64,000 nucleotides of DNA from PALSA-610 sp038213435 (GCA_038213435.1 JBBQTI010000004.1:65465-129464), one strand, 5' to 3'. Shown: positions 17,168-26,033, numbered from the stretch's first letter. The notes: generated by a model not told the origin, from the sequence alone. A program made the numbers and translations.

Positions 17168-17186
17168 ATAACACTACGGCCGTAGT
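17167..17186 (-). promoter_or_regulatory. Operator-like element upstream of sufC2, shared with sufB
   Basis: Minus-strand ACTACGGCCGTAGTGTTATT contains the perfect 14-bp palindrome ACTACGGCCGTAGT and matches the sufB-upstream element (9145-9164) at 17 of 20 positions. It lies inside the last codons of the neighbouring glycosyltransferase gene (stop at 17174), so coding and regulatory sequence overlap. Confidence 0.65.
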
Positions 17187-18241
17187 GGAAATCCGACCTC
17201 CGAATTTTCGGGTTTCTCGTCCCGGGTCGCCCGCTCGTAGACGGCCTCGTAGCCGCGCACCATCGCCTCGGCCGAGAAACGCTCCTCGACGCGCGCCCGG
17301 CATGCCGCGGGCGAGAGTGTGCGGACCGCCGCGATCGCCTCGACGAGGTCGTCGGCGTCGTCGCGACAAAAGCCGGTGACGCCGTCGGCGACCAGTTCGG
17401 GAGCCGCGCCCCAGTTCGTCGTGACGACAGGCGTTCCGCACGCCATCGCTTCCACCATCACGAGTCCGAACGGCTCGGGCCAGCGGGTCGGGAACACCAT
17501 CGCGCACGCCCGGCCGAGCATGTCGACCTTCGTTTCCTGTGACACGTTCTCGTAGAGGTCGACATCGCTCGCGAGGAGCGGTTCGATCTCGTACTGGAAG
17601 TACGCGCGCTCGGCCGGCTCGCTGCGCTTGAGGATCATCTGCAGCGGCAACCCGGCCCGACGGGCGAGCGTGATCGCTTCCTTCGGTCCCTTGTCCGGGT
17701 TCGACCGTCCGATGTAGACGAGAACGTCTTCCTTGTTCTCGCGGTAGGGGTAGGAGTCGAGAGCGATCCCGTTGTGGACGGTGCCGATGTACCCCAGATC
17801 GGGATTGTCGGCGCGCTGCGCGTCGCTGATCGCGACGAGATGCACGTGCCGGCCGGCGATGCTGTACAGCAAGCGTGTCTCGGGTGTCCACGGTCCGTGC
17901 AGCGTGTGGATCACGGGCGGGCGGCCATGGAGCATCGCCCCGCAGATCGGCCCCACGATCCCGGCGTGGTCGTGCACGACGTCGAATCCGTCGACCTGCA
18001 GGTACGACGAGAGCGCGTGGTACGCGTCGTACCATGCGTTGCCAAGCTCGCGCGGGTCGGGCGGTGCCGCCATCGGCGAGATCATCTTGGCCGTCGTCTT
18101 CGACCCGCCGCTCGCGAAGAGCGTGACGTCGTGGCCGGCGTCGACGAGCCCGTCCGCGAGCAATGACACGACGAGCTCGATGCCGCCGTATCCCGTCGGG
18201 GGCACGGTGAACCACACCGGGGCGACGACTGCGATTCGCAT
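17174..18241 (-). CDS. Glycosyltransferase family 4
   Basis: This GT-B-fold retaining glycosyltransferase of 355 residues has an N-terminal PVWFTVPPTGYGGIELVVS, a GT4-type donor region (VLVYIGRSNPDKGP at about 192) and the EPFGLVMVEAMACGTPVV signature with the catalytic E-x7-E pattern. It is predicted cytosolic, transferring a nucleotide sugar to an unknown acceptor. It is divergent from the debranching-type enzyme at 18344, which hints at a glucan or storage-carbohydrate role, but the donor cannot be assigned. Its last codons overlap the sufC2 operator. Confidence 0.85.
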   Translation of the reverse strand: MRIAVVAPVWFTVPPTGYGGIELVVSLLADGLVDAGHDVTLFASGGSKTTAKMISPMAAPPDPRELGNAWYDAYHALSSYLQVDGFDVVHDHAGIVGPICGAMLHGRPPVIHTLHGPWTPETRLLYSIAGRHVHLVAISDAQRADNPDLGYIGTVHNGIALDSYPYRENKEDVLVYIGRSNPDKGPKEAITLARRAGLPLQMILKRSEPAERAYFQYEIEPLLASDVDLYENVSQETKVDMLGRACAMVFPTRWPEPFGLVMVEAMACGTPVVTTNWGAAPELVADGVTGFCRDDADDLVEAIAAVRTLSPAACRARVEERFSAEAMVRGYEAVYERATRDEKPENSEVGFPLRP

Positions 18242-18330
18242 CGGGCGCGGAGGCTAGTCGCCGCGCGCGGGCGATCCTGGCCATGTCGAGGCGCGAGCCA
18301 TGCGTCAGGGTGAGGCGCGCATTCCGGTAG

Positions 18331-18336
18331 TAGTTT
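18331..18336 (+). promoter_or_regulatory. -10 box of the debranching-enzyme gene, leaderless
   Basis: TAGTTT ends 7 nt before ATG 18344; no ribosome site precedes the start. Confidence 0.45.
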
Positions 18337-18343
18337 CTCGACG

Positions 18344-20482
18344 ATGCCGGAGCCCTGGACGACCAGAGCCAGCGCGAGCATCGGGGCCGATGGCATCGTG
18401 ACGCTCGTCGAGGGCTCCGCGTTTTGCATCTCGAGTCGCTCCGGTGAGATCGATCCCTCGCGACCGCAGGGTCTGTTCTTCCGCGATACGCGCTTCGTCT
18501 CCGAGCTGCGGTGCACCCTGAACGGGATGAGTCCCGAGCCGCTCGCCGCGACCGCGCCGGACCCGTTCAGCGGTGTGTTCGTGCTGCGGGGCCACCCGGC
18601 GAAGGGCCACGCCGATTCGCACCTGGTGCTCTTCCGGCGCCGCTACGTCGGCCGGGGCATGCGCGAAGACCTCGAGATCGAGAACTACGGCGAGGAGGCG
18701 GCGTTCTGCTCGGTCGAGCTGTTGGTCGACGCCGACTTTGCCGACGTCTTCGAGGTCAAGGAAGGGCGTGTCCGCAAGCAGGGCAAGCTCGACGTGATCG
18801 GCGAGGGCTCCCGGATCACGTTCCGCTACAAGCGCCATGCGTTCGAGCGCGCCACTCACGTCGACCTCAGCGGGACGCCTCGGATACACGGCAACCACGT
18901 CGTGTACGAAACAGTCGTCCCGCCGCACGGGCGATGGTCGGCGTGCATCGTGGTGACACCGGTGATCGGCGATCACGAGGTGACACCGCGCTACCAGTGC
19001 GGTCAGCCGGTGGAACGCTCCACGCCTGTCGTGCGGCTCGAGGAATGGCGGGCCCGTATGCCCGTGGTCACGAGCGACGACGACCAGTTCCGCGCCCTGC
19101 TCGATCGGTCGACCCAAGACCTCGCGGGCCTGCGAATCTTCGATCCCGAGTTCCCCGACCGGGCGGTGGTCGCCGCCGGCGCGCCGTGGTTCATGACGCT
19201 GTTCGGTCGCGACTCGTTGATCACGTCGTGGATGACGATGCTCGTCGACCCCGTTCTCGCCCTCGGCACGCTCCAGACGCTCGCGCGCTTCCAGGGTCAA
19301 GAGGTCGACGCGCGCACCGAGGAGGAGCCCGGTCGGATTCTGCACGAGATGCGCTTCGGGGAGACCGCGTCGCTTGCGCTCGGGGGCGGTCGCGTCTACT
19401 ACGGCACCGTCGACGCGACGCCGCTTTTCGTGATGCTCGTCGGCGAGTTGTCGCGGTGGGGCTTTCGGCGGGAGGAGGTCGACGCGCTCTTGCCCGCGGC
19501 CGACGCGGCCCTGCGCTGGATCACCGACTTCGGTGATCGCGACGGCGACGGGTATGTCGAGTACCAACGCACGACCGACCACGGTTTGCAGAACCAGGGT
19601 TGGAAGGACTCCTGGGACTCGATGCGCTTCGCCGACGGAGCGCTCGCGACGACACCGATTGCGTTGTGCGAGGTGCAGGGTTACGTCTACGCGGCGCTGA
19701 TCGCTCGCGGCCACTGCGCGACGGAGGCCGGCGACCACGAGCTGGCCGCGTCGTTGACCGCTCGTGCCGCGGAGCTCAAGCGCCGGTTCAACGAGGACTT
19801 CTGGGTCGAGACGGACGACGGCGGCTACTTCGCGCTCGGGCTGGACCGGGACAAGAAGCGGATCGACGGCGTGGGCTCGAACATGGGTCACTGTCTGTGG
19901 ACGGGCATCGTCGACGAGGAGAAGGCGCCTTCCGTGGCGCGTGTGCTGGTCTCCCAAGGCATGTTCAGCGGGTGGGGCGTGCGCACCTTGTCTGCGACGA
20001 ACGCGGGTTACAACCCGATCTCGTATCACTGCGGAAGCGTCTGGCCACACGACAACGCGATGTGCGCCGCCGGCTTGATGCGTTACGGCTTCGCGGACGA
20101 AGCGCACCGGGTCATGCGCGGGATGGTCGACGCTTCTCGATGGTTCGGCGACCTGCTGCCCGAGCTCTTCGCGGGGATGCCGCGCGACGGCATCACATTC
20201 CCCGTGAGCTATCCGACCTCGTGCTCGCCGCAGGCGTGGGCCGCGGCGTCGCCTCTGCTGTTCCTCCGCACGCTCCTGCGGTTCGAGCCCGACATCCGGG
20301 CGAACAAATTGCACCTTGCACCCGCGGTACCCGACTGGATCGGGACGTTGCGTCTCGAACGCATCCCGATCATGGGCGGTCACCTCGGCGTCGAGGTGAC
20401 GGGGGAAGTGGTGAAGGTCCTACAGGTACCCGAGGAGCTGACGATCGTCTCCGAGCCCCGCCGACCGACTATTTCCCCGTAG
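18344..20482 (+). CDS. Glycogen debranching-type amylo-alpha-1,6-glucosidase
   Basis: The 712-residue protein has an N-terminal beta-rich glycogen-debranching domain (DTRFVSELRCTLNG, about 50-63; GMREDLEIENYGEE) and a C-terminal (alpha/alpha)6 glucosidase domain (APWFMTLFGRDSLITSW; WKDSWDSMRFADG; YHCGSVWPHDNAM). It would hydrolyse alpha-glucosidic branch points of glycogen or a related oligosaccharide in the cytosol. It has no signal peptide and no GH13 debranching domain of the GlgX type. It converges with egtD, with 2 bp between stops. Confidence 0.88.
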   Translation: MPEPWTTRASASIGADGIVTLVEGSAFCISSRSGEIDPSRPQGLFFRDTRFVSELRCTLNGMSPEPLAATAPDPFSGVFVLRGHPAKGHADSHLVLFRRRYVGRGMREDLEIENYGEEAAFCSVELLVDADFADVFEVKEGRVRKQGKLDVIGEGSRITFRYKRHAFERATHVDLSGTPRIHGNHVVYETVVPPHGRWSACIVVTPVIGDHEVTPRYQCGQPVERSTPVVRLEEWRARMPVVTSDDDQFRALLDRSTQDLAGLRIFDPEFPDRAVVAAGAPWFMTLFGRDSLITSWMTMLVDPVLALGTLQTLARFQGQEVDARTEEEPGRILHEMRFGETASLALGGGRVYYGTVDATPLFVMLVGELSRWGFRREEVDALLPAADAALRWITDFGDRDGDGYVEYQRTTDHGLQNQGWKDSWDSMRFADGALATTPIALCEVQGYVYAALIARGHCATEAGDHELAASLTARAAELKRRFNEDFWVETDDGGYFALGLDRDKKRIDGVGSNMGHCLWTGIVDEEKAPSVARVLVSQGMFSGWGVRTLSATNAGYNPISYHCGSVWPHDNAMCAAGLMRYGFADEAHRVMRGMVDASRWFGDLLPELFAGMPRDGITFPVSYPTSCSPQAWAAASPLLFLRTLLRFEPDIRANKLHLAPAVPDWIGTLRLERIPIMGGHLGVEVTGEVVKVLQVPEELTIVSEPRRPTISP

Positions 20483-20484
20483 GC

Positions 20485-21420
20485 CTATTTCCCAGAAGGC
20501 CGCCGCGCGAGCGAGAGGGCGAAGTCGCCGTCGGCATCGGTCCACCACTCGACGAGCTCCATCCCGGCCGCGCGCAGCTCTCGCTCGACGCGACCGCGCG
20601 TGAACTTCGCGCTGACCTCGGTCCGCATCTCCTCGCCGGCCGCGAACTCCACCTCCAGCTGGAGCGCGCGGACGCGCACCGTCTGCGCGCGCGTCGACCG
20701 CAATCGCATCTCGATCCATTCGCGCTCGGCGTCGAAGACGGCGACGTGCTCGAACGCGTCGACGACGAAGTCGGCGTCGAGCTCGCGATTGATCACGCGG
20801 AGAACGTTCTTGTTGAATTCGGCCGTCACCCCCTGCGCGTCGTCGTACGCGGCCTCGAGGCGAGCCACGTCCTTGACGAGGTCGGTGCCGAGCAGGAAGT
20901 ACTCGTCCCGGCCGAGCATCGCCGCGAGGTCGCGCAGGAACACCGAACGGGCGTCGGGCAGGAGGTTGCCGATAGTCCCACCGAGGAACGCCACGAGCCG
21001 GCGGCCGTCCCGCGGGATGCTCTCGAGATCGAGGGTGAAGTCGCCGACGACGGGTTGCACGTCGATGCCGGCATACTCCCGTTCGATCGCGGCCGCGGCG
21101 TCGTGCAGCGTCTGCTTGCTCACGTCGAACGGCACGAAGCGCCGGAGCGCTCCGGCATCGCGCATTCCGCCGAGCAGTACCCGGGATTTATCCGAAGTCC
21201 CAGAGCCGAGCTCGACGAGCGTGTCGGCATTCGTGCGTCGGGAGATCTCCGGGGCGCGCGCTTCGAGGATCGCTCGCTCACATCGGGTGGGGTAGTACTC
21301 CGGGAGCCGGGTGATCTCGTCGAAGAGCGACGAACCGCGGTCGTCGTAGAACCACTTGGGTGGGAGGTCCTTCGGGAGCGCGGTCAAGCCGCGCCGCACG
21401 TCGTCTTCGATCGTGCTCAC
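20485..21420 (-). CDS. egtD: EgtD, L-histidine N-alpha-methyltransferase
   Basis: EgtD trimethylates histidine with three SAM to give hercynine, the first step of ergothioneine synthesis. The 311-residue product shows the family hallmark PKWFYDDRGSSLFDEITRLP followed by EYYPTRCE, the SAM-binding GSGTSDKSRVLL, and the histidine-binding region near the end (RTEVSAKFTRGRVE). GTG 21420 overlaps the egtB stop (GTGA), so it is translated after egtB. Confidence 0.95.
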   Translation of the reverse strand: MSTIEDDVRRGLTALPKDLPPKWFYDDRGSSLFDEITRLPEYYPTRCERAILEARAPEISRRTNADTLVELGSGTSDKSRVLLGGMRDAGALRRFVPFDVSKQTLHDAAAAIEREYAGIDVQPVVGDFTLDLESIPRDGRRLVAFLGGTIGNLLPDARSVFLRDLAAMLGRDEYFLLGTDLVKDVARLEAAYDDAQGVTAEFNKNVLRVINRELDADFVVDAFEHVAVFDAEREWIEMRLRSTRAQTVRVRALQLEVEFAAGEEMRTEVSAKFTRGRVERELRAAGMELVEWWTDADGDFALSLARRPSGK

Positions 21421-22652
21421 GAAATCATTTCCTGGGCGATGTCCCGGGCGATGCGTACGCCGCCGAACATCCAGCGGCTCGCGGGTGGGAAGAAGTTGCG
21501 ATACGTGTCGCGCGTGTGATCCGCGGGCGTTTCGTGCGCACTGCCGCGGAGCGTCATCTGACCGCTCATGAACTTTCCGTTGTACTCGCCCACCGCCCCG
21601 GCCGCGGTTCGAAAGCGTGGATATGGGAGGTAGGCGCTCGACGTCCACTGCCAGGCGACGGTGTCGAGCTCGCGCAGCATCCCCGGCGGGAAGCACTGGG
21701 CCGCGTGCTCCCACTCGAATTCGGTCGGTAGGCGCGCGTCGCGCCAGCGCGCGTACGCGTCGGCTTCGTAGTGGCTGACGTGCACGACCGGTTCGTTCGG
21801 GTCGAGCGCGCGCCGTCCGCCGAGCGTGAAGACGCTCCAGCCGTCGGCGCCTTCGTCGCGCCAATAGAGCGGTGCCTCCCAGCCGTTCTCCTGTACCGCG
21901 TGCCAGCCGTCGGAGAGCCAGAGCTCGGGACGACGGTATCCGTCGTCGGCGACGAACTCGAGCCATTCGCGGGCGCAGACGAGCCGGTCACCGAGCTCCA
22001 TCGACTCGAGGTGCACGAGATGTCGGGGCCCTTCGTTGTCGAAAGAGAAGGCCGGGCCCTCGTGACCGATCTCCGTGTTGCCGCCCGGTACCTCGGTGAA
22101 GCGCAACGGTGTCGCAACGGCAGGCGTGTACAGCTCGGCCGCGTAGACGGGGTCGGTCGGATTGCAGTGCAGCACGTGCTTGATGTCCATGAGCAACAGC
22201 TCTTGGTGCTGCTGCTCGTGGTGCAGACCGAGCACCACGAGCGCGGCGGCGTCGGCATCACATTCGTCGATCAGGTCGTGCATCGCGTCGTCCACGTGAG
22301 CGCGGTAGCGGGCGATCTCGGCAACCGACGGACGAGAGAGCAGGCCCCGCTGCGGCCGCGGATGACGGGGGCCGACGGCTTCGTAATACGAGTTGAAGAG
22401 ATAGGCGTACGCGGGATCGAACGGTGTGTAGCGCTCGACGAGTGGTGTGAGGAGGAACGTCTCGAAGAACCACGTGGTGTGCGCGCGATGCCATTTCGTC
22501 GGGCTGACATCGGGAATCGACTGGACGACTTGGTCCTCGTCGGAGAGCGGCGCGGCGAGATCGTCGGTGCGATCTCGAACCCGGCCGTAGTGATCGTGCA
22601 AGGCGACGCGGTCGGCCGCGTCGAGGGCGGAGCCGGTTGCGAGCGCGGTCAT
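21417..22652 (-). CDS. egtB: EgtB, hercynine oxygenase (ergothioneine sulfoxide synthase)
   Basis: EgtB is a non-haem iron enzyme that joins hercynine to a thiol donor, gamma-glutamylcysteine or cysteine, using O2. The 411-residue protein has a DinB-like helical domain with iron ligands in WHRAH (H55/H58) and HHEQQHQE (H145, H149), and a C-terminal formylglycine-generating-enzyme-like domain (LPTEFEWEHAA; GGVRIARD). ATG 22652 is chosen; ATG 22712 would add 20 residues of unlikely sequence. No egtA, egtC or egtE adjoins, so the thiol donor may be cysteine, or those genes lie elsewhere. Confidence 0.93.
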   Translation of the reverse strand: MTALATGSALDAADRVALHDHYGRVRDRTDDLAAPLSDEDQVVQSIPDVSPTKWHRAHTTWFFETFLLTPLVERYTPFDPAYAYLFNSYYEAVGPRHPRPQRGLLSRPSVAEIARYRAHVDDAMHDLIDECDADAAALVVLGLHHEQQHQELLLMDIKHVLHCNPTDPVYAAELYTPAVATPLRFTEVPGGNTEIGHEGPAFSFDNEGPRHLVHLESMELGDRLVCAREWLEFVADDGYRRPELWLSDGWHAVQENGWEAPLYWRDEGADGWSVFTLGGRRALDPNEPVVHVSHYEADAYARWRDARLPTEFEWEHAAQCFPPGMLRELDTVAWQWTSSAYLPYPRFRTAAGAVGEYNGKFMSGQMTLRGSAHETPADHTRDTYRNFFPPASRWMFGGVRIARDIAQEMIS

Positions 22653-22948
22653 CGGTCGACCGACCCAAAGCACGCTGCGACCCACGCGGAGTTGCGAACC
22701 GGAGCAATCCATTCGACGACGCCGATCATCGGGATCCCCTTTTCAGCCGGCAGGGATGTGTAGGTAACAACATTGTTCCAGGGTTCATGCCGCGAAACGC
22801 CCGACTTCGAAACACTCGACCTCGAAACGCGGGCCTCGCGTCGACCCAACCTAGTCACAGCGCGTTGGCGGCGTGTCGCGCCCGCGGGATGGTGCGGCGT
22901 GCGCGCCCGACCGCGTAACGCGAGACCGCCGATTCGATACTTCCGGGG
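22653..22948. promoter_or_regulatory. Upstream region of egtB with a palindrome and 15-bp direct repeats
   Basis: This 296-bp gap lies between egtB and the metallo-hydrolase gene, both on the minus strand. It holds AACAA-CA-TTGTT at 22766-22777 (an inverted repeat with a 2-bp spacer) and three 15-bp direct repeats beginning CGAAAC at 22793, 22808 and 22823. Both are candidate regulator sites for the egtB-egtD operon. I see no gene in it. Confidence 0.4.
22793..22837. repeat. Three tandem 15-bp repeats upstream of egtB
   Basis: The unit is CGAAACgCcCGACtT, CGAAACaCtCGACcT, then CGAAACgC followed by a diverged half. The exact period of 15 bp and the intergenic location suggest an array of binding half-sites rather than chance. 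Confidence 0.5.
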
Positions 22949-23560
22949 CTACCAGCCCCGCTCGACCCACTCGTCGAGGTGCGGGCGCTCGGTGCCGATC
23001 GTCGTGTCGAGGCCGTGACCGGGGAGAACGAGCGTCTCGGCCGGCAGCGGCAAGAGGCGCTGATCGACCGACCGGATGATGGTCGGAAAATCGCCGCCTT
23101 GAAAGGAGGTGTTCCCCACGCCACCCGGGAACAGCGTGTCGCCGCTGAACAACACCGGATGACCTTCGAGCAGAAAGCACGTCGAGCCCCGCGTGTGGCC
23201 GGGCGTGTGGATCGTGCGCAGGCGGAGGTCGCCGACCTCGATCACCTCGTCGTCGGGGATGGTGAAGTCGTAGCCGGGCAGCATCTCGGCGTCCTGCGTC
23301 GCGATGCCCACGTCGATCCCGGCGTCGCGCATCTGCGTGACCGCCTGGATGTGGTCGAAATGGCCGTGGGTGGTCAGGACTCGCCGGACGCCGGTCGCGC
23401 GTGCGACCTCGAGCAGCAAGTCGTGCTCGTTCGCGGCGTCGACGAGGACCGCGTCGCCCGTTGCCTTGGCGCGCAGTACGAAGACGTTGTTCTCGTACGG
23501 GCCGACAACGAGCTTGTCGATGCGGAGGTCGGTCGTCTCGTAGTGCGCGGGCCGAGCCAT
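22949..23560 (-). CDS. Metallo-beta-lactamase-fold hydrolase (glyoxalase II-like)
   Basis: The 203-residue cytosolic hydrolase carries the two-metal signature THGHFDH (64-70), a further ligand H122 in HTPGHTRGS, D141 in FSGDTLF and a final GHG. It is most like small YcbL/glyoxalase II-type thioesterases; the substrate is not known. ATG 23560 faces the divergent acyl-CoA dehydrogenase gene across 112 bp. Confidence 0.85.
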   Translation of the reverse strand: MARPAHYETTDLRIDKLVVGPYENNVFVLRAKATGDAVLVDAANEHDLLLEVARATGVRRVLTTHGHFDHIQAVTQMRDAGIDVGIATQDAEMLPGYDFTIPDDEVIEVGDLRLRTIHTPGHTRGSTCFLLEGHPVLFSGDTLFPGGVGNTSFQGGDFPTIIRSVDQRLLPLPAETLVLPGHGLDTTIGTERPHLDEWVERGW

Positions 23561-23641
23561 GGGTTTCGAGGCTACCCCTGCTGTTTTGCATGGGAGGCCG
23601 AGCGAGCGTCGGGAGGCGGGTATCCCGCAGATCTGGAAACA

Positions 23642-23655
23642 TGACCGGTCGGTCA
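23642..23655. promoter_or_regulatory. TetR-type operator in the acyl-CoA dehydrogenase promoter
   Basis: TGACCGGTCGGTCA is an inverted repeat (TGACC-N4-GGTCA). A -10-like TAGCGT follows at 23658-23663, 9 nt before ATG 23673, so the repeat sits between the -35 and -10 positions. Palindromes of this kind are typical targets of TetR-family repressors of fatty-acid or steroid catabolism; no such regulator gene is in the window. Confidence 0.5.
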
Positions 23656-23672
23656 AGTAGCGTCGACCCGCC

Positions 23673-24860
23673 ATGGACTTCGTCGATACCCCCGCGGAAG
23701 CGGCCTTCCGGGCGGAGGTGCGCGCCTGGCTGGCCGAGCACCTGAAGGGCGAGTTCGCCGCGCTCGGGCCGGGAAACGGGCCGAGCGACGAGACGGGCTG
23801 GGACGTCAGGTTCGAATGGGAGAAGCTGCTCGGCGCCGATCGCTGGGTCGGCCTGACGTGGCCGACGGAGTACGGCGGTCGGGCCGCGAACCTCGCGGAG
23901 CAGATCATCTTCAGCGAGGAATACACGCGCGCGAACGCGCCGACGCGCATCTCGTTCTTCGGTGAAGGTCTGTTCGCGCCGACGGTGATCCAGTTCGGCA
24001 CCGAGGCGCAGAAGCAACGCTTCTTGCCGAAGATCCAGCAGGTCGAGGAGTTGTGGTGCCAAGGGTTTTCGGAGCCCGACGCGGGCAGCGACCTCGCGAA
24101 CATTCAGACCCGCGCCACCCTCGACGGTGACGAGTGGGTGATCACCGGCCAGAAGGTGTGGACGACGCTCGCCCACCGCGCCGATTGGTGTTTCCTCGTG
24201 TGTCGCACCGACCCCGACTCGAAGTCGCATCACGGTCTTACCTACCTGCTGTGCCCGATGGACCAACCCGGGATCGAGGTGCGCCCACTGCGCCAGATGA
24301 CCGGCAGCTCGGAGTTCAACGAGGTGTTCTTCGACGGCGCCCGGACCGCGAAGGAGAACGCGCTCGGACCGGTCGGCGAGGGTTGGAAGGTCGCGATGGC
24401 GACCCTCGGCTTCGAGCGGGGCACGGCCTTCATGTCGTCGCAGCTTGCGTTCGAGGGCGAGTACGCAGACCTGCTGGAGACCGCGCACAAGAACGGCGCG
24501 GCCGCGCAGCCCGCGCTGCGCGACGAGCTCGCGCAGCGGTACATCGGCTTGCAGGTGATGAAATACAACGGTATGCGGATGCTGACGAATCTCGTAAAGC
24601 GGGGCGAAGTCGGCCCCGAAGCGAGCGTCGGCAAGCTGTTCTGGACTACGTGGCACAAGAGTTTCGGCGAGACGGCGATGCGCGTCATCGGCGCGGACGC
24701 GCTTACGGTCGAGCGCGCGCAGGGACGTGAGTACGAGATCGACGCACTGCACTACATCTTCATGGCAAGCCGCGCGGAGACCATCTACGCGGGCGCCAGC
24801 GAGATCCAACGCAACATCATCGGTGAACGAGTTCTCGGGTTGCCGAGAGAGCCGCGGTAA
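23673..24860 (+). CDS. Acyl-CoA dehydrogenase
   Basis: This FAD-dependent flavoprotein of 395 residues would oxidise an acyl-CoA to the trans-2-enoyl-CoA. Family stretches are the N-terminal helical domain, WCQGFSEPDAGSDLANIQTRA (split by the FAD site), WVITGQKVWTTLAHRADW, and the C-terminal YAGASEIQRNIIGERVLGLP. It resembles large-subunit acyl-CoA dehydrogenases that work as heteromers with a second, smaller paralogue; the next gene at 24903 fits that partner. Substrate not assignable. Confidence 0.9.
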   Translation: MDFVDTPAEAAFRAEVRAWLAEHLKGEFAALGPGNGPSDETGWDVRFEWEKLLGADRWVGLTWPTEYGGRAANLAEQIIFSEEYTRANAPTRISFFGEGLFAPTVIQFGTEAQKQRFLPKIQQVEELWCQGFSEPDAGSDLANIQTRATLDGDEWVITGQKVWTTLAHRADWCFLVCRTDPDSKSHHGLTYLLCPMDQPGIEVRPLRQMTGSSEFNEVFFDGARTAKENALGPVGEGWKVAMATLGFERGTAFMSSQLAFEGEYADLLETAHKNGAAAQPALRDELAQRYIGLQVMKYNGMRMLTNLVKRGEVGPEASVGKLFWTTWHKSFGETAMRVIGADALTVERAQGREYEIDALHYIFMASRAETIYAGASEIQRNIIGERVLGLPREPR

Positions 24861-24902
24861 GGCCCGAGCGGCCTTCCGAGCGGGAGACACAGGAGAGCAC
24901 AA

Positions 24903-26033
24903 ATGAACTTCGCCTTTTCCGAGGAGCAAGAAGAGCTGCGGCGTACGGTGCGGCAGTTCCTCGAGGCAAAGTCGCCCGAGACGGAAGTGCGCCGCCTCAT
25001 GGAGACCACCGAGGGCTACGACCCGTCGGTGTGGAAGCAGATGGGCCAGGAACTCGGGCTGCAGGGTCTGGCGATCCCCGAAGAGTTCGGCGGTCAGGGC
25101 TACACGTTCATCGAGCTCGGCATCGTGCTCGAGGAGATGGGCCGAGTGCTCCTGTGCGCTCCCTACTTCGCGTCGGCGGTGCTCGCGGCGAACGCCATCC
25201 TCAATGCCGGTACCGATGCGCAGAAGTCGGCGCTCCTGCCCGGTATCGCGAGCGGCGACACGATCGCCGCACTGGCGTTCACCGAACCGTCCGGCAAGTG
25301 GGACGCGGCGGGCATCACGCTCGAAGCCACCGAGTCCGGCGGGAAGCACACGCTCTCGGGCGAGAAGATGTTCGTGATCGACGGCCACGTCGCCGACCTG
25401 ATCGTGGTGGTGGCGCGCACCGCCGGCACGACGGGCACCGACGGTATTTCGTTCTTCACGGTTCGGGGTGACGCCGAAGGCCTGACCCGCACGAGCCTGT
25501 CCACGATGGACATGACCCGCAAACAGGCCAAGCTGGAGTTCACCAAGGTCGTGGCCGAGCCGCTCGGCTCACCGGGGTCCGGCTGGCCCGCGTTCTCCAA
25601 GGCGCTCGATCAGGCCGCCGTCGCGTTGTCGAACGAGATGATGGGCGGCGCGCAGAAGGTGCTCGAGATGTCGGTCGAGTATGCGAAGGTGCGCGTGCAG
25701 TTCGGTCGCCCGATCGGATCGTTCCAGGCGATCAAGCACAAGTGCGCCGACATGCTCCTCGAGGTCGAGTCGGGCAAGTCGGCCGCGTACTACGCGTCGT
25801 GGGCCGCGGCCGAGGACAACGACGAGCTGCCGGTCGTCGCCGCACTCTCGAAGGCATACTGCTCGGAGGCGTACTTCCACGCGACCGCCGAGAACATCCA
25901 GATCCACGGTGGCATCGGGTTCACCTGGGAGCACCCCGCGCACTTGTACTTCAAACGCGCAAAGAGCTCCGAGATCTATCTGGGTGACCCGACGTACCAC
26001 CGCGAGCTGCTTGCCCAGCGCATCGGTATCTGA
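24903..26033 (+). CDS. Acyl-CoA dehydrogenase, second (partner) subunit
   Basis: This 376-residue acyl-CoA dehydrogenase paralogue has AGGAG 8 nt before ATG 24903. It has the fold's core helices and the C-terminal IQIHGGIGFTWEHPAHLYFK motif, but its FAD-site segment reads LAFTEPSGKWD, looser than in the preceding gene. A pair of unlike acyl-CoA dehydrogenases in one operon is the pattern of alpha2beta2 enzymes (for example the FadE pairs of steroid catabolism in mycobacteria). Either subunit's substrate is unknown. Confidence 0.88.
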   Translation: MNFAFSEEQEELRRTVRQFLEAKSPETEVRRLMETTEGYDPSVWKQMGQELGLQGLAIPEEFGGQGYTFIELGIVLEEMGRVLLCAPYFASAVLAANAILNAGTDAQKSALLPGIASGDTIAALAFTEPSGKWDAAGITLEATESGGKHTLSGEKMFVIDGHVADLIVVVARTAGTTGTDGISFFTVRGDAEGLTRTSLSTMDMTRKQAKLEFTKVVAEPLGSPGSGWPAFSKALDQAAVALSNEMMGGAQKVLEMSVEYAKVRVQFGRPIGSFQAIKHKCADMLLEVESGKSAAYYASWAAAEDNDELPVVAALSKAYCSEAYFHATAENIQIHGGIGFTWEHPAHLYFKRAKSSEIYLGDPTYHRELLAQRIGI

